Assembly (NCBI GenBank): GCA_022798335.1
Contig: JAAWMH010000028.1
Span: 1 to 41,465 of the forward strand
Source: Clostridia bacterium
GTDB lineage: Bacteria > Bacillota > Clostridia > TANB77 > CAG-508
Length of the DNA: 41,465 bases
Direction of reading: 5' to 3'
The notes under the pieces are model-generated. The model was given only the letters and a program-made list of their open reading frames with translations. It searched no databases and was not told the DNA's origin. Positions 16,905 to 24,241 of this stretch are shown here, one piece after another (the first letter of the stretch is position 1; each line of letters starts with the position of its first letter). The translations under genes and the position numbers were made by a program.

Positions 16905-18764
16905 ATGGCAGAAAACATAAAGAAGCCTCCAATGGGAGGCTTAGGAGGCCCAGGAAGAGGACCCAAAACAGTAGAAAAAGCAAAAGACTTTAAGGGAACA
17001 GCTAAAAAATTAATTAGTAGCTATTTAAAAGATTATAAATGGAAATTGCTTATTGTAGTTATTTTTGCAATTGCAAGTACTATTTTTGCTATTATAGGAC
17101 CAAAAATTTTAGGAAATGCAACTACTGAAATTTTTAATGGTTTAGTAAGAAAAATATCAGGAGAATCAGGAATAAATTTTGAAAAAATAGCAGAAATTTT
17201 GCTAACATTATTAGGATTATATGTAATTAGTATGCTATTTTCAGCAATTCAAAGTTTTACTATGACAAATGTAGCCCAAAAACTAACCTTTAGGTTAAGA
17301 AATGATATTGCCCAAAAAATGAATCGTTTACCTATGAAATATTTTGATAAAAAAACAAATGGAGAAGTACTTTCTATTATTACAAACGATGTAGATACTT
17401 TTTCACAAAATATGAACCAAAGTATTACACAAATTATTACTTCTGTATGTACAATTATAGGTGTTTTGATTATGATGCTATCTATTAGTGTTAGTATGAC
17501 ACTGATATCATTACTTATTTTACCTTTTACAGTTCTATTAGTACGTATAATCATAAAAAAATCACAAAAATATTTTAAGGCACAACAAGACTATTTAGGA
17601 CATGTAAATGGTCAAGTAGAAGAAGTATATGGCGGACATAATGTAGTAAAAGTATTTAATGGAGAAGAAAAAGCAATAGAAGAATTTTCTAAAATGAATG
17701 AAGCGCTTTACCATTCGGGCTGGAAATCACAATTTATGTCAGGACTGATGTTTCCTATTATGAGGCTTGCAGGTAATGTTGGTTATGTGGGAATAGCAAT
17801 ACTTGGAGGGTATTTAGCAGTAAAAGGAAAAATTACAGTTGGAAATATTCAATCTTTTACACAATATAATAGACAATTTACAGAACCCATTAATCAAATT
17901 GCACAAATTTCAAGCCAGTTGCAAGCTATGGCAGCAGCGTTAGAAAGAATATTCGAATTTTTAGAAGAACCAGAAGAAGAGCAAACAGTAGAAAATCCAG
18001 TAACTATACAAGGATTAAAAGGAAATGTTACATTTGAACATGTAAAATTTGGATATAACGAAGATAAAACAATAATTCATAATTTTAATGAAACTATAAA
18101 AGATGGACAAAAAGTTGCTATTGTAGGACCAACAGGAGCTGGAAAAACAACAATGGTAAAACTTTTAATGAGATTTTATGACGTAAATGAAGGAGCAATT
18201 TCTATAGATGGTCATAATATTAAAGACTTTAATCGTGGAGAATTAAGAAAGATGTTTGGAATGGTATTACAAGATACCTGGTTATTTGGAGGAACCATTA
18301 AAGACAATATAAAATATGGAAAACCAGAAGCCACAGATGAAGAAATATATGAGGCTGCTAAAGCTGCACATGTACATCATTTTATACAAACCTTACCAAA
18401 TGGATATAATATGATAATTGATGAAGAATCAGGAAACATTTCACAAGGTCAAAAACAATTATTAACAATTGCCAGAGTTATTTTAGCAAATCCACAAATC
18501 TTAATTTTAGATGAAGCAACAAGTTCTATAGATACTAGAACAGAGCAACAAATACAAGCTGCTATGGATAATTTAATGAAAGGAAGAACAAGTTTTATTA
18601 TTGCACATAGATTATCTACTATTAAAAATGCAGATATTATTTTAGTGATGAATGAAGGAGATATTGTAGAACAAGGAACGCATGAAGAATTACTAGAAAA
18701 AGGCGGCTTTTATGCAAACTTATATAATTCACAATTTCAAGACTGCAATGACGAAATAGCATAA
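16905..18764 (+). CDS. ABC exporter subunit B (permease-ATPase)
   Basis: 619 residues. A Gly-Pro-rich N-terminus (PPMGGLGGPGRGP) typical of this subgroup precedes six membrane segments and an ATPase domain. The domain has Walker A GPTGAGKTT, signature ISQGQKQ, Walker B ILILDEATSSID and switch His in IAHRLST. Catalytic Glu and His are intact, complementing the degenerate site of subunit A. The heterodimer probably exports drugs or peptides under TetR control. It begins 37 bases after subunit A behind AAAGGTAGG. Several CGG triplets here (TCG GGC, GGC GGA, GGC GGC) all lie out of frame. Confidence 0.93.
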   Translation: MAENIKKPPMGGLGGPGRGPKTVEKAKDFKGTAKKLISSYLKDYKWKLLIVVIFAIASTIFAIIGPKILGNATTEIFNGLVRKISGESGINFEKIAEILLTLLGLYVISMLFSAIQSFTMTNVAQKLTFRLRNDIAQKMNRLPMKYFDKKTNGEVLSIITNDVDTFSQNMNQSITQIITSVCTIIGVLIMMLSISVSMTLISLLILPFTVLLVRIIIKKSQKYFKAQQDYLGHVNGQVEEVYGGHNVVKVFNGEEKAIEEFSKMNEALYHSGWKSQFMSGLMFPIMRLAGNVGYVGIAILGGYLAVKGKITVGNIQSFTQYNRQFTEPINQIAQISSQLQAMAAALERIFEFLEEPEEEQTVENPVTIQGLKGNVTFEHVKFGYNEDKTIIHNFNETIKDGQKVAIVGPTGAGKTTMVKLLMRFYDVNEGAISIDGHNIKDFNRGELRKMFGMVLQDTWLFGGTIKDNIKYGKPEATDEEIYEAAKAAHVHHFIQTLPNGYNMIIDEESGNISQGQKQLLTIARVILANPQILILDEATSSIDTRTEQQIQAAMDNLMKGRTSFIIAHRLSTIKNADIILVMNEGDIVEQGTHEELLEKGGFYANLYNSQFQDCNDEIA

Positions 18765-18771
18765 ATAATGC

Positions 18772-18800
18772 TTGCTATCATGAGACAAAAATGATATAAT
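18772..18800 (+). promoter_or_regulatory. Promoter of the Cys-rich 98-residue gene
   Basis: TTGCTA (18772-18777), 17-bp spacer, TATAAT (18795-18800). Confidence 0.75.
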
Positions 18801-18840
18801 AGTAATACTTGCCAAAAAGCAAAATAATATAGGAGGTGCC

Positions 18841-19137
18841 ATGGTGTCAAAACGGATAATATGTGCAAGTATTGGACCAGAAGGAAGCTGTCGGTATGCA
18901 AACATAAAAAGAGTAAACGGAAATCATTATGCTTGTTGCACACATCCGGAAACAAAAAGAGAACGTATTGGAAGAGTAGAAGAGTACTTTCCGTGCTATG
19001 CTCCAGTAGATTGTCCTTGCTTTAAAGGACAAATTCATCAAAAAGAGCAAAAAGAAGAAAAACAGAAAATGCAAATAGCAGTAGTAGAAAAGAAAGAAAG
19101 CTTATGGAGCATAATTAAGAGATTTTTTAAATGGTAA
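18841..19137 (+). CDS. Small cysteine-rich hypothetical protein
   Basis: 98 residues, ATG 18841 behind AGGAGG. Cysteines cluster in the first half: IICASIGPEGSC, then YACCTHPE, then FPCYAPVDCPCF. These may bind metal or form disulfides. The second half is Lys/Glu-rich and ends in an amphipathic LWSIIKRFFKW. I do not recognise the family. It contains two in-frame CGG codons (codon 5, AAA CGG ATA; codon 18, TGT CGG TAT) that must be Arg, since a +1 slip at either reaches a stop quickly. It is thus one of the counter-examples to the CGG-shift rule. It has its own promoter and terminator. Confidence 0.7.
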   Translation: MVSKRIICASIGPEGSCRYANIKRVNGNHYACCTHPETKRERIGRVEEYFPCYAPVDCPCFKGQIHQKEQKEEKQKMQIAVVEKKESLWSIIKRFFKW

Positions 19138-19156
19138 ATAATGACAGGCATTTAGG

Positions 19157-19200
19157 CTATGAAAATGTTTTTAAATAAAAATGTTTTCATAGTCTTTTTT
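19157..19200 (+). terminator. Terminator of the Cys-rich gene
   Basis: CTATGAAAA pairs with TTTTCATAG, followed by TCTTTTTT. Confidence 0.8.
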
Positions 19201-19218
19201 AAAATAGAATAAATAAAC

Positions 19219-19247
19219 TTGAAAAGTTTACATAAATTTGATATAAT
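19219..19247 (+). promoter_or_regulatory. Promoter of the 215-residue orphan gene
   Basis: TTGAAA (19219-19224), 17-bp spacer, TATAAT (19242-19247). Confidence 0.8.
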
Positions 19248-19313
19248 AAAGAAGAGTTTATTAGAACTTTTGTAAATTCTAAAAAATAATTAATTTTTGG
19301 AGGGATTAAATCA

Positions 19314-19961
19314 ATGAGCAAAAAGGAAACTGTTGTACAAGTAGTTCAAAAAAACAAACAACAAATTACTAAACTTGGCGTCCGGCTTGTAGCTGGTATA
19401 GGGGACTGCGTATATTATCTGCGTCCACAAATTGATTGCGACGATTCCGAAAGTGTGAAAATTGCTGTAAGCAAAGAAAGAATTGTTAAAGGAACTGTTT
19501 GCAATATCAAGACTGATGATACAAGAGTCTTTATGAGAATTGATAGAGATGATGGCTATGTGGAAGAATCCAGATATCTAGTAGAAATGTTACAATCACC
19601 AGAAGTAGAAAATCTGCAGGAATTTTTTTTTGCTACTTTGGAAGAGGCAGAAAATGCAGTAGATAGATTAAATGACGGACAACATGAATGGTCTAGCACA
19701 ACTTGGGCAGAAGAATGTAAAAAAATTCTTAACGCATCATATCCATATGAATTGCACTTTCCCGTAGAAGCAGGTGAGATAGTAGAGGGCAGAAGAGTGC
19801 CTTATGGACCGAATATATTAGTTGAATCAGTTTGGACCAATATCAATATTGACCCAAGTGAAACGAAAATTTACTATAGAGGAAAACCTACTTGGAATAA
19901 ACCTTCTAAACCGAAATTTGAAGGTAAGTATAAAATCGTAAAAGCAAAAAAGAAGCATTGA
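19314..19961 (+). CDS. Hypothetical protein, orphan
   Basis: 215 residues, ATG 19314 behind TGGAGGG. There is no signal peptide or membrane segment. The sequence alternates short strands (VYYLRPQI, RVFMRIDRDDGYV) with an acidic helix (FFFATLEEAENAVDRL) and a basic C-terminus ending KAKKKH. I recognise no family. The first half is less AT-biased than the flanking genes and includes one in-frame CGG read as Arg (GTC CGG CTT, codon 24), where a +1 slip would reach TAG at once. Monocistronic, with a strong promoter and terminator, so probably an acquired single gene. Confidence 0.7.
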   Translation: MSKKETVVQVVQKNKQQITKLGVRLVAGIGDCVYYLRPQIDCDDSESVKIAVSKERIVKGTVCNIKTDDTRVFMRIDRDDGYVEESRYLVEMLQSPEVENLQEFFFATLEEAENAVDRLNDGQHEWSSTTWAEECKKILNASYPYELHFPVEAGEIVEGRRVPYGPNILVESVWTNINIDPSETKIYYRGKPTWNKPSKPKFEGKYKIVKAKKKH

Positions 19962-19973
19962 TTTAACACAGCA

Positions 19974-20016
19974 AATAACCAGCCATAGGAAATTATCTAT
20001 GGCTGGTTATTTTTAG
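19974..20016 (+). terminator. Terminator of the orphan gene
   Basis: A 15-bp stem (AATAACCAGCCATAG, paired with CTATGGCTGGTTATT) followed by TTTT. Confidence 0.88.
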
Positions 20017-20109
20017 ATTTGAATTATTAAGAAAAACTTAAAATACTTTTATCCTATTAACAAATGGGATATAATAATAGATAGTTAGTAAAAGAAAAGA
20101 GAGTGTAAT

Positions 20110-20824
20110 ATGAAACAAAAAACAAAAGTATTTAAGATCATTTTATTATGTATTGTAATAGCAATTGCAGTAGCAGTTACGGCATACTTAGTACCAGTTA
20201 TCAAAAATCTATCTACCATAGAACGGACAACAAGCCTTTAAACAAAGAGTACATGACTCAGGATTTTTAGGTGTACTTATGCTATTTGGTTTGCAATTTG
20301 CACAAATTTTTTTATTCATCATACCAGGAGAGCCAATTGAAATATTAGCAGGAATTTGTTATGGAGGCTTCTGGGGAACTGTATTTATTATGGTGTCAGC
20401 AGCTATTATTTCAGCTTTTATTTATTTATTAGTACATAAATTAGGAAGAAAATTTATTTATGATTTTGTAAAAAAAGAAAAGATAGAAAAAATAGAAAAT
20501 AGCAGGGTATTTCAAAATCCAAGGACTATTCGTTTTATTATATTTATTCTATTTTTTATACCAGGAACACCAAAAGATTTGCTTACTTATATAGCAGCAC
20601 TACTTCCTATAAAACCATTAGACTTTATCATTATTTCTACTATTGCAAGGTTTCCGTCAGTCATATCATCTACTTTAGCAGGAGAAAATATTTTAGCTGG
20701 CAATTGGCAGTTTAGCTTAATGGTATATGGAATTACCTTTTTAGTAGTAGCTATTATCGTTTTCATTATGAAGAAATTTGATAAAAATAAAATAACAGAT
20801 GAAGCAATAAGAGCAATTAAATAG
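20110..20824 (+). CDS. TVP38/TMEM64 (DedA-like VTT domain) membrane protein, read through a +1 shift at CGG
   Basis: ATG 20110 begins MKQKTKVFKIILLCI with one membrane segment, then NLSTIE and CGG at 20224-20226. Zero frame stops five codons later. Skipping the C gives STIEGQQAFKQRVHDSGF and joins the long second frame. The product is 237 residues with five to six membrane segments. It carries the paired VTT re-entrant motifs FIIPGEPIEILAG and FFIPGTPKDLLTY characteristic of TVP38 proteins. These proteins are integral membrane proteins probably involved in lipid handling. The second frame has no RBS near its first Met codon at 20279, and starting there would lose the first helix. Confidence 0.88.
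20224..20227 (+). other. +1 frameshift site C-GGA in the TVP38 gene
   Basis: In-frame ATA GAA CGG ACA. Skipping C20224 gives ATA GAA GGA CAA (IEGQ). The zero-frame stop TAA lies 15 bases on. Upstream codon is Glu, not Pro as in three other sites, so the preceding codon is not fixed. Confidence 0.82.
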
Positions 20825-20837
20825 TTTTAAAAACTAG

Positions 20838-20866
20838 TTGACAAAGAAAGGAAAACAAAGTAAAAT
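20838..20866 (+). promoter_or_regulatory. Promoter of the T-box-glyQS unit
   Basis: TTGACA (20838-20843), 17-bp spacer, TAAAAT (20861-20866). Confidence 0.8.
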
Positions 20867-20872
20867 ATGGTT

Positions 20873-21099
20873 ATTCAAAAAGTAAATAAGTACGATGAAA
20901 AAGAAAAAATATAGCATATCTTAAATAAAGAGAGTTGGGGTAGGTGAGAGCCAATTTTAAGAACTATAGTAGGGAGCTTTTGAGTACTAAAAAATAAAGT
21001 GGATTAATGAAAAAAAGTTAATCAAATAGGGTGGAACCGCGGAAAAATACTTTCGTCCCTAGCAAAAATAGCTAGGAAGAGAAAGTATTTTTTTATTTT
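20873..21099 (+). promoter_or_regulatory. T-box riboswitch leader sensing tRNA-Gly
   Basis: The leader contains the T-box consensus AGGGTGGAACCGCG (21028-21041). It is followed by a terminator whose stem begins AAATACTTTC (21045) and ends GAAAGTATTTTTTT. Uncharged tRNA binding to the T-box would favour the antiterminator and raise glyQS expression. The specifier codon is not certain by eye; a GGA within TAGTAGGGAGC (near 20970) is a candidate. Specificity for glycine follows mainly from the downstream gene. Confidence 0.9.
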
Positions 21100-21184
21100 C
21101 AAAAAAGTTAGTAAAAAATAAAATAATAGAAAAGTTGCTTTTTTAGTTTAGCTATTAAAAATAAAAAATAGGAGGTTTAAAAAG

Positions 21185-22573
21185 ATGGAAAAACTAACCA
21201 TGGAAAAAATTGTATCATTATGTAAAAATAGAGGATTTGTGTATCCAGGATCAGAAATTTATGGAGGATTAGCAAACTCTTGGGATTATGGACCATTAGG
21301 AGCAGAATTAAAAAAGAATATTAAAGATGCTTGGTGGAAAAAATTTATTATAGAAAGTAAATATAATGTAGGAATAGATGCAGCTATTATGATGAACCCT
21401 CAGGTTTGGGTAACAACAGGGCATGTAGGAGGTTTTTCAGATCCACTAATAGACTGTAAATCATGTAAAACCAGACATAGAGCAGATAAACTAATAGAAG
21501 AATGGGGATTTCAAAATGGAAAAGACATATCAGGCTTAGATGGTTGGACAAATGACCAATTAGTAACTTATATAAAAGAAAATGCAATTTCTTGCCCTAA
21601 TTGTGGAAAAACAGACTTTACCGATATTAGAAAATTCAATTTAATGTTTAAAACTTTTATGGGAGTTACAGAAGATGCAACTTCAACAGTATATTTAAGA
21701 CCAGAAACAGCACAAGGAATGTTTGTAGACTTTAAAAATGTATTAAGAACAACCAGAAGAAAAATGCCAATGGGAATTGGGCAAATGGGGCGTTCTTTTA
21801 GAAACGAAATAACGCCAGGAAACTTTATATTTAGAACAAGAGAATTTGAACAAATGGAACTAGAATTTTTCTGCAAGCCAGGAACAGATTTAGAATGGTA
21901 TGAATATTGGAAAAACTTCTGCAAAAATTGGCTTATTAGTTTAGGAATAAAAGAAGAAAATTTGCGTATGAGAGAACACAGCAAAGAAGAACTTTCTTTT
22001 TATAGTAAAGGAACAACTGATATTGAATTTTTATTCCCATTTGGTTGGGGAGAATTATGGGGGATAGCAGATAGAACAGACTATGATTTGTCAAGACATA
22101 TGGAAGCATCAAAACAAGATTTAACTTACTTAGATCCAGAAACTAATGAAAGATATGTACCATATTGTGTAGAACCAGCAGTTGGTGTAGATAGAATTTT
22201 CTTAAGTATGATATGTAACGCATACGAAGAAGAGGAAATAGCAGAAGGAGACACCAGAATTGTACTACATTTACACCCAGCAATAGCACCATATAAAGTA
22301 GCAGTATTGCCATTATCTAAAAAGCTAAGTGAAAAAGCAGATGAAGTATATACACAGTTATCTAAAAAATTTATGTGTGATTATGATGAAGCAGGAAGTA
22401 TTGGAAAAAGATATAGAAGAGAAGATGAAATAGGAACACCATATTGTGTAACAATTGATTTTGACACCTTAGAAGATGAAAGTGTAACGATAAGAGACAG
22501 AGACACTATGGAGCAAATCAGAATAAAAATAGATGAATTAGAAAACTATATACAATCTAAAATAGAATTTTAA
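21185..22573 (+). CDS. glyQS: Glycyl-tRNA synthetase, dimeric class II
   Basis: 462 residues, ATG 21185 behind AGGAGG. Class II motif 2 is [19 protein letters not shown] and motif 3 is [13 protein letters not shown]. The C-terminal anticodon-binding domain starts around [14 protein letters not shown]. It charges tRNA-Gly with glycine in the cytoplasm and is controlled by the T-box just upstream. Length matches bacterial alpha2 GlyRS. The gene contains no in-frame CGG. It matters for this window because glycine is the residue predicted at every CGG shift site, though a link between the two is only a possibility. Confidence 0.97.
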   Translation: MEKLTMEKIVSLCKNRGFVYPGSEIYGGLANSWDYGPLGAELKKNIKDAWWKKFIIESKYNVGIDAAIMMNPQVWVTTGHVGGFSDPLIDCKSCKTRHRADKLIEEWGFQNGKDISGLDGWTNDQLVTYIKENAISCPNCGKTDFTDIRKFNLMFKTFMGVTEDATSTVYLRPETAQGMFVDFKNVLRTTRRKMPMGIGQMGRSFRNEITPGNFIFRTREFEQMELEFFCKPGTDLEWYEYWKNFCKNWLISLGIKEENLRMREHSKEELSFYSKGTTDIEFLFPFGWGELWGIADRTDYDLSRHMEASKQDLTYLDPETNERYVPYCVEPAVGVDRIFLSMICNAYEEEEIAEGDTRIVLHLHPAIAPYKVAVLPLSKKLSEKADEVYTQLSKKFMCDYDEAGSIGKRYRREDEIGTPYCVTIDFDTLEDESVTIRDRDTMEQIRIKIDELENYIQSKIEF

Positions 22574-22578
22574 CAAAG

Positions 22579-22609
22579 TGAGACAACGGGGACAGTCCCC
22601 ATTGTCTCA
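22579..22609 (+). repeat. REP-like palindrome after glyQS
   Basis: TGAGACAACGGGGA and TCCCCATTGTCTCA flank a short CAG loop, forming a 14-bp imperfect stem. GC-rich GGGGACAGTCCCC-type palindromes of this kind are spread through many Firmicutes genomes and are often linked to Y1-type REP transposases. The T-tract after it is poor, so a role as the glyQS terminator is possible but not convincing. Confidence 0.5.
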
Positions 22610-22611
22610 TT

Positions 22612-22996
22612 TAAAGTTAAAAGAAGCCCCCGCGAATTTCGCGGGGGCTGGGTTTGATGGACTCTCTTTCTAGGCGCTTGCACGTGTCGCTCATCTCGGC
22701 GATGCCTCTGCGCTGGCGGCGGTTCTCTGACCGCGGCCGATGAGGCTGTGCTCCCTAAGAAAGACGGCCTGGTCTACCATTGACTTTTCCCCAGACAGGG
22801 GTCTGTAGTGATACTACAGAAAGCCAGTGGGCCACTTTTGCATCGATCTCACCCTCCTTATTAGATTTGCAGCTTGCTATGAAGAGAGAGCGCGACTGAG
22901 GCTAGATGAACCCTGAGGTGAACCGGCGTGGGAGTGGCCGCTTCATAGTTTGCGGACCTCCTTTGAAGAATTATTTGCTGGTGTATTACCAAGCAT
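22612..22996 (-). ncRNA. GC-rich orphan transcript, structured RNA candidate
   Basis: About 385 bases on the minus strand, strongly GC-rich inside AT-rich DNA. It runs from a consensus promoter (23031-23003) to a strong terminator (22648-22624). Local hairpins include CTGTAG-TATCA-CTACAG, CCCC-TGTCT-GGGG and CTATGAAG pairing with CTTCATAG over ~60 bases. Two short reading frames have good ribosome binding sites. AAAGGAGGT precedes ATG AAG CGG..., whose third codon is CGG: zero frame gives 14 residues, a +1 slip gives MKGHSHAGSPQGSSSLSRAL and two more. AAGGAGGG precedes a 9-residue frame, MQKWPTGFL. It lacks tmRNA, SRP and RNase P signatures. It may be a structured RNA, a leader-peptide RNA, or both. 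Confidence 0.6.
22624..22648 (-). terminator. Terminator of the GC-rich transcript
   Basis: A perfect 11-bp stem (AGCCCCCGCGA, paired with TCGCGGGGGCT) followed on the minus strand by TCTTTTAACTTT. Confidence 0.88.
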
Positions 22997-23002
22997 GTTT
23001 CT

Positions 23003-23031
23003 ATTACAGCACTGTATTATGTAAATGTCAA
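23003..23031 (-). promoter_or_regulatory. Promoter of the GC-rich transcript
   Basis: Minus strand TTGACA (23031-23026), 17-bp spacer, TGTAAT (23008-23003). Confidence 0.85.
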
Positions 23032-23068
23032 CGTTTTTTTTGAAAAAATTCTAAATTTCTCAAAAAAC

Positions 23069-23098
23069 TTGCAAGAAAGAAAGAAATTAGTATATAAT
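23069..23098 (+). promoter_or_regulatory. Promoter of the ATP-grasp gene
   Basis: TTGCAA (23069-23074), 18-bp spacer, TATAAT (23093-23098). Confidence 0.65.
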
Positions 23099-23143
23099 TT
23101 GAAAAGAAAATAAGAAATTAAAAAAGGCGGAATAGAAGAGGTT

Positions 23144-24205
23144 ATGGGAAACATAGGATATATTATAAAAAGACTAAAAACAATGGATAAAAAAGCAATG
23201 AAGGAGAAAATAAATGTTATTCATCAAAAAACTAAGAAATCAAAATTTAGCATTTTTATAGATATGCAAAAATGTGCAAGACTTTATGGAGCAGGTTATA
23301 TGGATTATGATTTATTTGAAATGTACAATTTAACAGATAAGCAAAGGGATACCTATTTGACAAGAGGAAGAAACAATGAATTTGTAACAAAGTACTGTGA
23401 TAAAAGTGCCCTACATTATTTTATGAACAAAGATGAATTTAATACAAAGTTTGAAGAATATTTAAAAAGAGATTGGATAAAAGTAAAGGAAACACCAAAA
23501 GAAGAAGTATTAGCATTTATACAAAAACATGAAGAATTTATGGCAAAACCTATAGATGGGGGATGTGGAAAAGGAATTGAAAAAATAAATAGCAAAGATT
23601 ATGAAACAGTAGAAAAACTATATGAATATTTAAATAAAGAAGAAAATAATTTTGAATTAGAAGAAATTATTAAACAACATGAAGAAGTTGCTAAAATTTA
23701 TCCAAATGCTATTAACACTGTACGTATTGTAACAATTGTAACAACAAAAGAAGGAAAGTCTATACTAAATATTCCAAAAGAAAATAGAAATAGCATAGAG
23801 CTAGAAACTCATATTATTTGTGCTTATTTTAGAATTGGAAATGGCGGAAAGTGTGTAGATAACTTTAATAGTGGAGGAATGACAGCGCCTATAGATGAAA
23901 ATACAGGAATTGTAACACAAGTTGCAATTGATAAGCAAAAAAATATTTATGAAAATCATCCACAAACAGGAGAAAAAATAAAAGGATTTCAGTTTCCATA
24001 TTGGAACGAAGCAATAGAGTTATGTAAAAAGGCAAGCAAAGAAGTACCAGAAATGGGCTATGTTGGATGGGACGTAGCATTTACACCAGATGGACCATTG
24101 TTTGTAGAAGGAAACGAATTTCCAGGACATGATATTTATCAATTGCCAGCACATACACCAGATAAAATTGGCATGATGCCAAAATTTGATTTTGAAAAGA
24201 AATGA
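23144..24205 (+). CDS. Sugar-transfer-associated ATP-grasp protein
   Basis: 353 residues, ATG 23144 behind AGAAGAGG. The N-terminal ~100 residues are helical (MYNLTDKQRDTYLTRGRNN). The ATP-grasp region carries FMAKPIDGGCGKGIEKI, a glycine-rich ATP loop, and later NTVRIVTIV and YVGWDVAFTPDGPLFVEGNEFPGHD, with the metal-binding acidic and Asn residues. Such proteins ligate a carboxylate to an amine using ATP and often sit among polysaccharide genes. The next gene, a MurJ/SpoVB-like flippase, starts 36 bases downstream, so a role in modifying cell-surface glycans or lipid-linked sugars is inferred. Confidence 0.85.
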   Translation: MGNIGYIIKRLKTMDKKAMKEKINVIHQKTKKSKFSIFIDMQKCARLYGAGYMDYDLFEMYNLTDKQRDTYLTRGRNNEFVTKYCDKSALHYFMNKDEFNTKFEEYLKRDWIKVKETPKEEVLAFIQKHEEFMAKPIDGGCGKGIEKINSKDYETVEKLYEYLNKEENNFELEEIIKQHEEVAKIYPNAINTVRIVTIVTTKEGKSILNIPKENRNSIELETHIICAYFRIGNGGKCVDNFNSGGMTAPIDENTGIVTQVAIDKQKNIYENHPQTGEKIKGFQFPYWNEAIELCKKASKEVPEMGYVGWDVAFTPDGPLFVEGNEFPGHDIYQLPAHTPDKIGMMPKFDFEKK

Positions 24206-24241
24206 TTTAGAGAAACAAAAGAAAACTGAAAGGAGAAGAAC

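Noticed and set aside
22620..22760. A minus-strand frame ending in KRLERESIKPSPREIRGGFF as a protein
   Set aside because: It has no start with an RBS, ends inside the terminator hairpin and can be explained by GC-rich composition that lacks stop codons.
22612..22996. The GC-rich transcript as tmRNA, SRP RNA or 6S RNA
   Set aside because: No tRNA-like ends with CCA or tag peptide, no SRP GGAAGCAGC-type loop, and the length and structure do not fit 6S RNA.
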